Source of the DNA: Lophius americanus
Lineage: Eukaryota; Chordata; Actinopteri; Lophiiformes; Lophiidae
Length of the DNA: 64,000 bases
Reading direction: 5' to 3'
NCBI GenBank assembly: GCA_037951165.1
Contig: JBBDHG010000032.1
Coordinates: forward strand, 10,552,501 to 10,616,500
The notes under the pieces are model-generated. The model was not told where the DNA came from and did not search any database. It was given only the letters and a program-made list of their open reading frames with translations. How positions within the stretch are numbered: the first letter of the stretch is position 1; each line of letters opens with the position of its first letter. Shown piece by piece: positions 24,655-35,187 of this stretch. The translations under genes were made by a program, and so were the position numbers.

Positions 24655-25937
24655 GGGGGGGAAAAGCAGCAAAGATATCAGCTATAATCCACTTTCTTCA
24701 ACATCTCCATGGTCGGGCCGCGGCAGCAGCAGGGATCCCAGGTTGATAATAACATTAATATTAATGTAACATATAGTGATAGCTTATGGGGAAATACTAT
24801 ACAATAATAATAATAATGACAACAACAATAATCATCATCATAAGCATCTTGTGATCAGTGGACATCGAGCAGGTCCACAGCAGCAGATGCAATCACCAAC
24901 CATGTGACCTTACAGGGCGAGAAAACACAAAGACTCCAGGGAAGAAGTCAAGTTAGTAACATGCATTAATCCAGTAACATGCATTAAAGTGAGTGGGATG
25001 TATAAAGAGGGACAGTAAGAGAGGAAGAGAGAAAAGCTCAGTGCATCATGGGAGATCCCCTAGCAGTCTAAACCTATAGCAGCATAGCTAAGAGCTAGCT
25101 TATGCCAGCCTTAATTATTAAACTTTATCATAAAGGAAAGTTTTATGCCTACTTTTAAATATAGAGAGGGTCTCTACCCCCCGAACCAAGATTGGGAGAT
25201 GGTTCCACAGGAGAGGAGCCTGATAGCTGAAAGCTCTGGCTCCCATTCTACTTCTGGAGACTCTAGGGACTAAAAGTAACCCTGCATGCTGGGGGGGCAG
25301 AGTTCTGATTGGACAATATGGAACTAGGAGCTCCTTCAGGTATGTTGGTGAAGGATAAGTTGGTGAAAGATTTTTCTATTGGCGAGTGATTTAGCATTGC
25401 AAATTCAAAAGTTATCAAACAGTGGTCTGATAGCAGAGGATTCTGTGGATGAACTACTAGTTTTTCAATATCAATGCCATAAGTCAGGACTAAATCCAAG
25501 GTGTGATTAACACAGTGAGTGAGCTCATGAACACACTGACTGAAACCAACGCAGTCTAATATTAAGTTAAACGCGGCACCGAGACTATCTCTGTGAATGT
25601 TAAAGTCGCCTACAGTAATTATTTTATCTGTCTTAAGGACTAGGTTTGACAGAAAATCAGAGAACTCATTTAAAAGTTTGGAGTAAGGGCCAGGAGCCCG
25701 ATAAACTATGACAAATAAGAATGGTGGTTGATGCTTCCAGGTTGGGTTTGTAAGACTGAGAGTAAGGCTTTCAGATGAGTTACAGTCAGGTTTGGGTTTA
25801 GGATTTAATGGTAAACTGGAGTTAGATATGGCTGCAACTCCACCTCCTCGGCCGGTGCTTCTGGGTATGTGAGTATTGATATGAGTAGCGGGGCTAGATT
25901 CATTTAAACTAACATAAGATATACTACAAATAGCCAT
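24655..25937 (-). mobile_element. LINE remnant: AP-endonuclease ORF joined directly to 3' tail
   Basis: On the minus strand, 25937-25263 is open for 224 codons and encodes much of an apurinic-type endonuclease of the L2/CR1-like kind. It shows STGRGGGVAAI, the catalytic GDFNIH, HTLDLVLTYG and LSDHCLITFEF. The frame then enters non-coding sequence (plus-strand 'gaggagcctgatagctgaaa' and similar) running to about 24655 with no reverse transcriptase. The outer part, 24664-24990, is close to 96% identical by eye to 60084-60400. It includes two 18-base units at about 24956-24990 that are expanded in the other copy. It is a non-autonomous or internally deleted LINE. Confidence 0.75.
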
Positions 25938-25939
25938 CT

Positions 25940-26570
25940 ACTCACAAATACAATCACAGACACACAAAAAACGTATCACATTTTTCGTTGATCTTATTTC
26001 AATCACAATAATAGACTTGTGAGTTTATGGTGACCACTAATGTTATCGTTTCCAATATATGGTTTAAGTCAGAGAAACTAATGAATGATCCCAGATGTTA
26101 ATGAAAGATTGCCTGCTTACCCCTAATAGTGTATGTAATCTTTTCCAAGGGTAAAATTATCGCTAATTCTAAGATCCATGTACCTATCCTCGGCCTACCC
26201 TCCCTCTTCCATGCTAGGGCAAAGACTTGTTTGGCTAACAAAAGTCCAATTTCTAAAAATGTTGGTTGTTTCCTTTTATTATTTTTAGCTGGATACATAC
26301 CTAATAAAAATAGCTTGGGTTCTAAAGGTATATGTATAGGTAATATATACTAGATGCACTATTTCAGAACTTAATTATTTGAGGTCATTGTCAAGGACAG
26401 TGAAAAGGGCAGTTAGGAGAGTTATTGATTTTGTTGTTAAGAAAAAATTCTTAACTGTAAAAAATTTAAAATAAATACTGATTACTGGCGATGCGATAAT
26501 TGTCTGCTATTTCTTCAACAGACATCAGTTGCTTGTAACATTTTTTGAAGTCCATGAGCAAGACCCAAGG
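25940..26570. other. Intergenic, no gene seen
   Basis: AT-rich, with no coding signal. The overlapping frames at 26098-26298 and 26129-26353 have no family features. Confidence 0.45.
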
Positions 26571-26580
26571 AATGTTGTGT

Positions 26581-26652
26581 CAGGGGCTGGGCTTGCATCC
26601 TGCTCTCCCAGTTGAGTGACAACTGCTCTACCCAATGAGCTAAAGCCACTCT
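26581..26652 (-). repeat. tRNA-Val(CAC)-like sequence
   Basis: Read on the minus strand it has an intact D arm (GCTC...GAGC), then a 5-bp anticodon stem CAGTT/AACTG with a 7-base loop GTCACTC. The loop has T33 and anticodon CAC. The T arm (GCAGG ATGCAAG) and acceptor stem are degenerate. It is best read as a SINE head or a tRNA-derived 3' part rather than a working tRNA gene. It follows directly after the end of the RTE-like coding remnant on the same strand. Confidence 0.45.
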
Positions 26653-26654
26653 AT

Positions 26655-27510
26655 AGGGGACGACCAATACAGCAGCTCATCTTTTTCCATGTTGCCCTTT
26701 CCTTTGCATCTTCCTCTGTCTCACCAACCAACTGCTGGTCCTCTCTCACCACATTTAGAAACCTCCTCTTTGGTCTTCCCCCTTTTTCTCCTTCCTGACA
26801 GCTCATATCTCCAGCACCCTTCTACCAATAGATCTACAATCCCTCCTCTTCATCTGTCCAGACCCTCTCAATCTGGCCTCTCTTATTTTGTCTTCAAGCC
26901 GTCTAACTGCTGTCCCTCTGATGTGCTCCTTTCTTATCCTGTCCATCCTCGTCTCTCCCAGTTTAAATCTTAACATCTTTAGCTCTACCACCTCAAGCTC
27001 TGCCTTCTGTCTTTTGGTCAGCGCCACCCTTCCCAAAACATACCTGACCTTAGCTGTCAGTCTGTCCATCACCATAGCAAACGTAACAGGCTCAGAGCCG
27101 ATCCTTGGTGTAGTCCCACCTCCACCTTGAACCCATCCGTCACTCCTACTGCACACCTCACCGCTGTCACGCTGCGCTCATACATGTCCCTTACCAATCT
27201 AACATACTTCTCTGCCAGTCCAGACTTCCTCATGCAATCCCACAATTCCTCGCTCGGCACTCTATCTTACGCTTTCTCTAAATCCACAAAGACGCAATGC
27301 AGCTCCTTCTGGCCTTCTCTCTACTTCTCCAGTGGCACTCTCAAAGCAAACATCTCATCTGTGGTGCTCTTTCTTGGCATGAAACCAAACCCATGCTCAA
27401 AAATTGTCCCCACTTTTCTAAATCTATCTTCCACTACTCTTTCCCAGATCTTCACTGTGTGGCTCATCAGCTTTATACCCTTGTAGTTGCAAAAGCGGAT
27501 GGTGTTATCT
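26655..27510 (-). mobile_element. RTE-type LINE remnant (reverse transcriptase C-terminal half)
   Basis: On the minus strand, 27260-27069 encodes reverse transcriptase sequence (PSEELWDCMRKSGLAEKYVR, VEVGLHQGSALS). A shifted frame, 27156-26803, gives the downstream part (GSEPVTFAMVMDRL, VRYVLGRVALTKRQ). Later codons read ETEEDAKERATWKKM near 26690, like the ends of RTE elements. The plus-strand text further up (about 27270-27490) is antisense to more RT. Frameshifts and missing 5' sequence make it a dead copy. Confidence 0.8.
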
Positions 27511-27525
27511 TAAAATGTAATATAA

Positions 27526-27530
<5 letters not shown>

Positions 27531-27561
<31 letters not shown>
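27531..27561. repeat. (AT)n microsatellite
   Basis: Perfect AT dinucleotide run of about 30 bases between the RTE relic and the perforin 3' end. Confidence 0.9.
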
Positions 27562-27563
<2 letters not shown>

Positions 27564-27644
27564 TGAGACTAAAACTGCCCAACAGCCACAAACTGTATAT
27601 AAAATGACTTTATTTTATTATGCAAATGCACAGTGGCTTTGACT

Positions 27645-27650
27645 TTTATT
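27645..27650 (-). terminator. perforin-1-like polyA signal
   Basis: AATAAA on the minus strand (TTTATT on plus) about 240 bases beyond the perforin stop codon, within 'ctaataaaagtc'. Confidence 0.5.
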
Positions 27651-27887
27651 AGTTACTGCGTTCATTTACATACACTTACATAGAAGACAACTTTAGACCG
27701 TTATGTTTTTGTAGGGATGGATTTGAGAGAATTGCACACCATTAAAGTATGTGAGTAAAACTGGATATTTCCATTCACCATGAGAGGAACGTAACTTCTT
27801 CTTTTTTTTCAAATCGGATACGTCAACATTTAGGATTACTTATGAGGAATGACTAAAATCTACATCAAGATATTATTATCCAATAAA

Positions 27888-30101
27888 TTACTCTGCACTG
27901 GGAGAGTACCGCCCACATCTGAAACCAGTCAGGTGAGCATCGCATTTGATGGTGTAGGTGAAGTAGAGAACACCTTTGTTCAGCTGACAGCTCAGAGAGC
28001 GGGTTCCTCGGTCGGGGAAGAAGACGCATCTTCCTGCCACGTCATTGTAAAACACATCTCTATCCCACACCTCCATCCTCAACTCCTGGCCCAGTTCCAC
28101 TGAACCAAAGTCAAAGGTCACATTCCAAACCGGGTTATTGTCGTCCATCACTGTTTCAGTCTCCTCATACAAGCCGTCGTAGAAGATCTTCACGTAGGCG
28201 TCGGTTTTGGTGAAGGTGTCTGCATGTAGACCTGCAGCCCTGTGGATCTCCAGCCTGAGAGTTCCTATGCCGGCTCTTAGGGGACAGCAGTTATGGTCCA
28301 GATTTGGAGTTGGTGAGCAGTTCTTGAAGCCAAACTGGTCCTCCTTCAGCCGGTTCTCCTTAATGTACTCAGTGACGGTGCTTCTAAGGTTAGAACTGAC
28401 CTCTTGGTCCTCTACCAAGTTATGGAGGGGGAGGATGGCATAAGAAACCACATCAGGGTTGTCATGGAGGCTGTTTATCCAGCTGTTGTACGCCTCTGAC
28501 GGGTCCTGATGATACAGGATGTCGGGGTAGTACTTCTCCCCTCCGATGACATCAATCTTATGGGTCATGAAGCCGTGGTAGAAGCCCATGCTCATGTTGC
28601 CCCTCAGAAGGTTGTCACACTTGTTAGAGAAAGATGCATTGGCAGGGAGGAAACCGAGAGCTATGCGGAGCTCGGCGTTCAGGCAGCTTTTGACGTCTGA
28701 CTCGGAGAAGCCCTTAAGTGTGGCCAGGCAGGTCCTGAAGGCGGTGACCCGCTTCACCTTACCACCAAGCTGGACCTAGGAGAAGTGAACAAATAATAAA
28801 AATGAAAGGATGAAACATCCATTTTCTCTGTAATGAGGTTCATAATGACTTCCCACTATATTGAGCACTTATTAAGAGGCTTGTTGCAGAACATTTGTAG
28901 TAAAGGCAGGAAAGATAGTCTGTCGACCCCTGACCTGGTGTATGTAGTGGGTTCCATAGGTTTCTATCAGGCGTCTGTAAAGGGCTCTTTCCTGGCGTGT
29001 GTTTAGACTCTGCGGGAGTCTGTTGAGATGTTTTCTGAACTCTGAGCTCAGCTGGGGATGATCAGCCAGTCTGTAGCTAAATAGAAACAAAGTAAATGAG
29101 AGTCATTGTCAAGTTCAAAATACTGTTATTCAACAAAAAGGTTTAGTTTCATGAAAAACATCTGAAAGTTAAAACCTTAAGTTAAAATGTTAAAATTAGA
29201 TGTGACAAATACAGCAATTGGATATAACATTATAACCGCTGACAGGTGTAGAGATTACAAGAAATACAGAATTTCGTCTTGGTGAGGAAAGTAAAGGGTT
29301 GAAAACATGCAAGTGGCTATCAGAAGATGGCGCTTTCACTCTTATGCTCCATCAATCCACAGAATGTGGGTTTTTTCGATGCACCCTACCACCAAACCCC
29401 ACCCCTCTGTACCTGTAGTAGGTGCAGCTGATTTCATGGATGGCAAAGGTGGCCTTGTCGAGGCTGTGCTGCGATCGAGCAAACTTTGCCAATTCTGAGC
29501 GGCTTCCTCCCAGCACAGCTTTACCAATATTATCTAAACTCAAACCCAGACCCCAGTTGTTGTTAACCAGGGAGTTGGAGCTGCGCAGCAGGGAGTCCAG
29601 AGAGTGGTGCAGGGCACTGGAGAGCTGCTTGCTGCAGCGGCTGATGGAACGCCAGTCGAGCACTACTGCTGGGAGCCTCTGAGTCTGAGGGGGAGAGAAG
29701 AAGCAGGATGCAGTGTGATCAAGTAGAAATGGATTGAAGGAAAAGCAGCTTGCACAGAGTGAGGTGATGGAGTTACAAACAGGTTGAAGCCACCTTCAAA
29801 AGCAGACCAAAAAGAAAAAAGTTTTCACCTCTCCGTTTTGGAAACGATTCCGACACAATGTGCAGGTGTGGTTGTCCACCAAATGACCTTTGACATTGAT
29901 GACGTACGCCCCCGTCCGACGCATCTTCACCACATCAAAACCCTCCCCAGCCAGGTTGTGACCCGGGACAAAGGGGGCTATCTCACACTCTGATCCTGAG
30001 CCGGTCCGACAGCCCTGGACCCTGCAGACCTCCACCATCATGACCGCTAGGGCCAATGTAAACAGAACATAGTTGCTCTGTGGGTTTTCTGCAGCTGGCA
30101 T
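27888..30101 (-). CDS. Perforin-1-like pore-forming protein (MACPF + C2)
   Basis: Secreted cytolytic protein of the killer-cell granule type, which binds membranes through a Ca2+-dependent C2 domain and makes pores with its MACPF domain. Coding exons on minus: 30101-29829, 29684-29413, 29076-28935, 28775-27888. They total 1575 nt, 524 aa (human PRF1 555), with GT-AG junctions and agreeing phases. Residues about 10-30 form a hydrophobic signal peptide (YVLFTLALAVMMVEV). The MACPF signature YGTHY is at 222-226. The C2 domain begins near 'GTLRLEIHRAAG' and keeps calcium-site aspartates in TKTDAYVKIF and EVWDRDVFYND. Only a short linker (KNCSPTPNLDHNCCPLRAG) separates MACPF from C2, where mammalian perforin has a Cys-rich EGF-like segment. 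The next gene upstream on the same strand is mpeg1. Fish carry several prf1 paralogues, so the exact orthologue is not assigned. Confidence 0.93.
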
Positions 30102-30404
30102 GGTAACCTGAATGTAAAAAAACAGAAGGGGAATGAGAAACTCACATTTGTATTATGAACCCCTAAGCATGAAGTTTCTTATATTATTTGCCAAAGAAAA
30201 CTTCAAAAGGTTTTATGCTGCAGGGATGTTGCCGTTAGAAGAAACTATTAATCAAAGATGAATTCTGACCGATTCACAATAAATGCAGATAATCTTTAAA
30301 TCCCTTCTGCTGAATAAACTGAGGTAATCCCGCCCCGGATGTTTTCTCAACTATAAAAACGTGCAGAGGAGACAGAAACATTGTAAGCAGACTTGCACTC
30401 TCAC

Positions 30405-30690
30405 CTCTTGTACGCTATGTTCCTTCAGATGTGTCTTCTTTGAGGAGTTGTCTGGGTGTTGTTTTTGTCTTTAACCACAAAGATTCTTCAACAGATTTCC
30501 GCAGCCGAGAAAAATAGAATTGCTGTACCTCCCTCTCCTTGCTGTCTCCATCGATGGCACGGCTGACTGTGAATGATGAACTACAGACTAAACTCTTGAT
30601 CCTGCTGGAAATAAAACCCAGCTCGAGAGAGAGGTTTGGCTTCGCTCCAAAGCTGTTCTGAAAGCCTGCTGGGTCCACTTTTGTGTGTCC
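30405..30690 (-). other. Probable 5' UTR exon of the perforin-1-like gene
   Basis: The minus strand has a good donor (AAGAG|GTGAGA, exon end at 30405). It faces the acceptor TTTACATTCAG about 12 bases upstream of the perforin ATG at 30101, so a non-coding first exon splices naturally to the coding part. The open frame here (30678-30415) ends in TAG before the donor and has no family features, so I treat it as untranslated. The first-exon 5' border is a guess. Confidence 0.4.
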
Positions 30691-30699
30691 ACTCCCTTA

Positions 30700-31690
30700 T
30701 TAAAAAGAAGTAGGAGGCAGTTCTTCTGCCTCAGGGTACTCTCCACTCTTCTCTCTCTCTTTCTTCTTTCTCTCTCTCGCTCTCACTCTCTCTCTCCTGC
30801 AAGGCCTTAACAATTTCCTCAGCGAGCGTGAGTGGGTTTGTTTTCTCGCTCATGCCCCAGCTCTATGAATCCCTGACATCTGTGTATGGGTCCGTGCACC
30901 AGCAGATGTGGGGGAGGGAGATTGTACAGTCACGAGGGGAACGATGCACGTTAGTTTGAGCACTCTTGACGGGAAGGTGTACGTATGTGCACATGAGTGT
31001 AAAGTGCATGTGTGAACTGTGTGTTGGTCAGAATGGCCGTGTGTTGTTTCTTGTTTGAGACAGCCTGTCTGTGTGTTGATAACATCCCCAGCACCATGAG
31101 GTCAGCATCACCACTGTCTGCCTTTGGATGCGGGAGGAATGTCAATGTTTTTATCATCAAAGACTCTTCACATTCAGAGCAAAATGTTACTTTCAGGTAT
31201 GGACAACTCAGGATGTGATTTGTTTTTTCGGAGAATATTGGCCGTTCTATCGTCAGGGACAGAGTGTGCTCTGGTCTCACACCTGCAGGAATGAAGATCC
31301 TTACCTCGTCAAGTTCACCTCAACAGTGATCTTGGATTTCACTACCAACCACTGTAGACATACTAATACCGTGTGATCTTTTATTTCTCTTATGAGGACT
31401 ATACTCTTTTATCGGAACAAGCAAAATGTATTTTTTATATACCCAAAAAGTCAGGGATGATATGGAATCGTCATCGTCGTGCCAAAAGAATCAATATCAG
31501 ATATTACAAACACAAATATTATCATCTCAAAGATATGCAGTCTCTGAGTTCCAGAGCAAGAGGGCCGCTATTTCACGCATCATTTTCCAATTTTATACCT
31601 ACATATACCTTAGTGCGAGGAAGAACTGGATTGATTTTGAGAAAGGTTGGTTGTATATTTCTGACATTAGAGGGGGCTTCATCTCCAAAG
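30700..31690. other. Intergenic with pyrimidine tract, no gene seen
   Basis: Upstream of the perforin gene there is a CT-rich tract at about 30735-30800, and otherwise no coding signal. Overlapping frames at 30951-31376 on both strands have no family features. Confidence 0.45.
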
Positions 31691-31699
31691 ATTTTAGGT

Positions 31700-31905
31700 G
31701 CATAATTTCTCAACAGTTAGTCTGATTTAGTCCAAATTCGCTGCTTATGAATCGGCTTGATGAGCTCTTTCTTGCACAAATGTTTTACTCTAATAATTCA
31801 TATTTTATTCAATAGGGGGAGTTTTTTTTTTTTTGAAAATCAAAGTTTTTCCAGACATAACTTCCTAAACATTAGTCCAATTCAGTCCAAATTTGTTGCA
31901 TATTA
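31700..31905. repeat. Dispersed repeat, family A, second copy
   Basis: Two related modules about 154 bases apart: 'gttagtctgatttagtccaa' followed by 'gcttatgaatcgg' near 31717, and 'attagtccaattcagtccaa' followed by 'tttgttgcatatta' near 31871. The stretch between them reads 'actctaataattcatatttt'. The same blocks occur at 33040-33480 and, less clearly, at 15040-15490. Confidence 0.55.
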
Positions 31906-32047
31906 TGGCCCAGCTCAGTTGGGAAAGGAAAGCAATGGGGGAGGAGTGGGAAGAAATGGAGCAATATTAAAATGGTTGGGAGAACAAGGAGGACAGCCAC
32001 AAAATAACAGAACAAACAACATCAACAAGAAAAATAACAATAACAGC

Positions 32048-32048
<1 letters not shown>

Positions 32049-32114
<66 letters not shown>
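32049..32114. repeat. (AT)n microsatellite
   Basis: About 65 bases of perfect AT dinucleotides. The open frames through it on both strands are artefacts. Confidence 0.95.
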
Positions 32115-32119
<5 letters not shown>

Positions 32120-32121
<2 letters not shown>

Positions 32122-33040
32122 CATACATATCAACCTTACATTCATTACTATTCAGTACTACACTACTAATGTGTTCACCTTATTGTGAGTATTCACGTCT
32201 GTGTGTGTGTGTGTGGGTGTGAGTGAGTGTGCGTGAGTGAGTGAGTGAGCAAGAGCAGTCCTTCTGTGGGCCTATGGCATTATTTTATTATAAAAATAAT
32301 TAAATTAAAAAAAGCTAGAATAGAAGAAAATCAACTGTCTAAACTCTCTAGACTTCCGACATAATTTAGTGTGTTTTAGTGTGTTTTAGTGTGTGTTAGT
32401 GTTTTCCTAAACAGTGGTGTGTAGGAAATACAGAAATAGGAATAATGGAAAAAATTAATAAAAGGCAGCAGCAAACAAGAAACAACTGTATTTAATAGCT
32501 TAAGCTATTAAGCTGGTAAAAGAGCAATGATTGCTGTTTAAAGCACTGAATATAATAAAAACAAAAATCTAACCAACCTAACTCTTGCTTGAGAACAAAG
32601 AATATGAAATCCAAAACTCTCTACATAACATGTGATTTCAGGTTTAATCAAAATACATAAAACAGCACTGCTGACATCTGTGAACGTAAATAAATCTAAC
32701 TCACAATGCATGTAACGTGTATTAAACCTAAATCTAACCCTGGTCCAGTTCCCAGGTACCAAAAGCCTCAACCGAATGTCAATCTGAAGTGAGTATCGCT
32801 CTGACACATTTATAACACAGTGTGATGAGCTGCACGGTGTTTCCTCCTTCAACCAGGGAAGGATCAGGTGACGCCTCCAGCAGCAGGAACCAATCACATG
32901 AATCTCTGGATTCAAAATAAAATTGATGAAACATACAGACAGGGAGGCACCAGCTGTGACCCTGACATTGCATGTGAACCAAGAACTGCATATCATGCCT
33001 ATATCATAATTTACTCTAATAGTTAATATTATTCTCAATA
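32120..33040. other. Intergenic, no gene supported
   Basis: GT/GAGT-rich simple sequence at about 32195-32250 and a short 'tagtgtgtttt' tandem near 32370-32400. A 166-codon minus frame (33038-32538) lacks any recognisable motif and is not called. Confidence 0.4.
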
Positions 33041-33480
33041 AGGTGAGTTATTTTCAATGAAAATCAGTTTTTTGACCATTAGTCCCATTCAGTCTGAATT
33101 TGGTGCATATGAATCGACTCAAACAGTCTAACTTGTATATATAATATTTTACTGTAATAATTCATATTTTACCCAATAATGGATCTTTATTTTTAATTGA
33201 AAAATCCTCTTTCAGACATAACTTTCTAATTGTTGGATTGATTTAGTCAGAATCTGTTGCATATGAATCGCCTCAAGGAGAGCTATCCTTTTTATATCAT
33301 ATTTTATTGTAATAGAGCAATAGTTGACTCACTAGGGTGAATTTTTCTTATGAAAAACTTTGTTTATCAGACACTACTTCACGTTTGATTTAAGGAGTGC
33401 AAACAGGGGGGAACTGCTTGTACAGTGCAGGGGATTGGGGGCTGTGCTGCCATGGACGACAGTGTTTAGGCCTAGTTATG
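33040..33480. repeat. Dispersed repeat, family A, third copy
   Basis: Modules with 'gtgcatatgaatcgactcaa' (near 33103) and 'ttgcatatgaatcgcctcaa' (near 33258) are spaced about 155-160 bases. It ends in 'gacgacagtgtttaggcctagtt', matching the end of the copy at 15490. Class unknown. Confidence 0.6.
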
Positions 33481-33666
33481 TATTAATACATGATTGAGAA
33501 GTACACGCACAAACACGCGTGCAGGGGACCATACAAATAATCGCAAAACGCAGACCTCTACTCACGAATTGAACCCAAAACCTCAGCAATGAGCAAATGG
33601 ATTCAAGTTTCGATAACAACAAACTTTAATAAAGGTCAGGATAAATCACAATGTATCATCTGATTG

Positions 33667-34137
33667 TCAGTCGTGAACAACGGTGATGCCGTTTGACTCA
33701 GATCCGCCTCGTACCGCATCAGTAATACCACCACATTCATTCCTAGACCCTGGAAACCAAATCACAGCATTCAGAATCGTGTTTATCATCGTTAGTTTAG
33801 GAATTATCAGTAAAAAATGAAATGTACCATCATGGCGGATCCAGATCTGTTTTTCATCTAGATCCATGAAATCAGTTTGAATGAATCTGCATTTTGTCAG
33901 CTGATCGTGGTGCAGGTCCTTCCTGCCCTTGTCCTCTAAAATACTGACACCCAACACTGGCGCCCCCCTCCAAATAGACATTTCATCTCCAGGATCTGCA
34001 TTATGCTGAAACATCAGGAGTTGTCCATACCTGACAATTTTCATTTTTATTGGTCTTTTATAATAATAGCAAAACGCCGTTATAGAAGGTTCTAAGCCCC
34101 GGTGTTCGGTCAAGTAAGAGAAGAAAAGATACAGCAT
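33667..34137 (-). CDS. Unrecognised ORF between the two MACPF genes
   Basis: Open for 156-157 codons from the first ATG at 34137 to a TGA at 33667. I do not recognise the product. Its middle has the mixed polar composition of a folded protein (IVRYGQLLMFQHNADPGDEM, LDEKQIWIRHDG). A possible 70-base intron (donor after WIRHDG, acceptor 'ttggtttccag') would remove TFHFLLIIPKLTM and join in frame to SRNECGG. An ATTAAA-type signal lies just beyond the stop on minus. It has the same orientation as the flanking perforin-1-like and mpeg1 genes. It could be a small host gene, an exon of one, or a chance frame. Confidence 0.3.
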   Translation of the reverse strand: MLYLFFSYLTEHRGLEPSITAFCYYYKRPIKMKIVRYGQLLMFQHNADPGDEMSIWRGAPVLGVSILEDKGRKDLHHDQLTKCRFIQTDFMDLDEKQIWIRHDGTFHFLLIIPKLTMINTILNAVIWFPGSRNECGGITDAVRGGSESNGITVVHD

Positions 34138-34149
34138 TTGTGGCACAAC

Positions 34150-35180
34150 ACGGGATTATCTGGATCCTCTGATCTGCCTCTAAATAAGAGCTTCATCACT
34201 CGATCAGGCATCGTGACCAGATTCTCTGAAATGCAGAACACTTTCTATGAAGCATGAATTATTGTCACTGAATTAATGATCTCTACACTTTATTTAACAT
34301 TTTGAAAGATAGCTTATGATACTAAATTGACTTTAATACATGATATGAGTCTGAAGTTGACGATTAGCCTTCAAGACAAAAGGCTGCCACAAATTATTTT
34401 TTTCATTTATAAATATAATTATTATAAGCTTGATGATAAAATATCAAACAAAAGGGAGGATGCTCATCACGATTTCCCAGAATGACACGTTTGAGTTGCT
34501 CCTTTTGTCAAATCTGCAATCCCAAACTCGACGGCTCTTTACATATATTCATAAATATCAATTAAAATAGGAAAATACAATTTTTAAAATCAAATTTAAC
34601 AAGCTAAACACGGAACTTTTTGGACTTTTATTTTCTTAAAAAAAGGACTGAAGCAGTTCCTGTATTAGCAAAATGAGTAGTCATCAAACATTTCTGCAAC
34701 TTAACAGCAGAAATGTACATCAATTAAAAACTTGAAAAAACACCAAAAACATGTTTTCAAATTCAGTTCAAAGATCTAACTCGATGTATTAATCTTGATT
34801 TAAAAACAACAATAACCTCACAAGACTGATGTTATTTGAGCAGATTCAGGGTGAGCACCCAGCAGAAACATATGACCCAGAAGCAGGAAGACTGTTCCAG
34901 TATTTGGATTTACATTACTTTAATTGGAAATCATTTGCGGTGCAGAAGAATTTGATTGACATACATTTATAAATCGTATCAATTTCAGTTTGAATAGTAA
35001 AAAAAAAGAAAAAAGAAAGGGTTATCTAGCAAAATGCAAAAATGTGGCTACGTGATTGATTCTTCTGTCTCTGAAGTCCAGCTGAGCAGAAGAGCCCATC
35101 TTCCTCCCCTCTGAGATACATGCCAGTGAACAAAGACCTCATTCAGCACCGTATCCGGGCGCCAAACCCTGAAGGTGTGC
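34150..35180. other. Intergenic / mpeg1 3' UTR
   Basis: AT-rich. On the minus strand the part next to 35188 is probably the mpeg1 3' UTR, with AATAAA (plus TTTATT) at about 34627-34632. Nothing else is recognised. Confidence 0.4.
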
Positions 35181-35187
35181 GTTTTTC

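Noticed and set aside
32538..33038. 166-codon minus-strand frame
   Set aside because: No motif, no splice context, biased to hydrophobic and arginine codons in AT-rich DNA; judged a chance frame.
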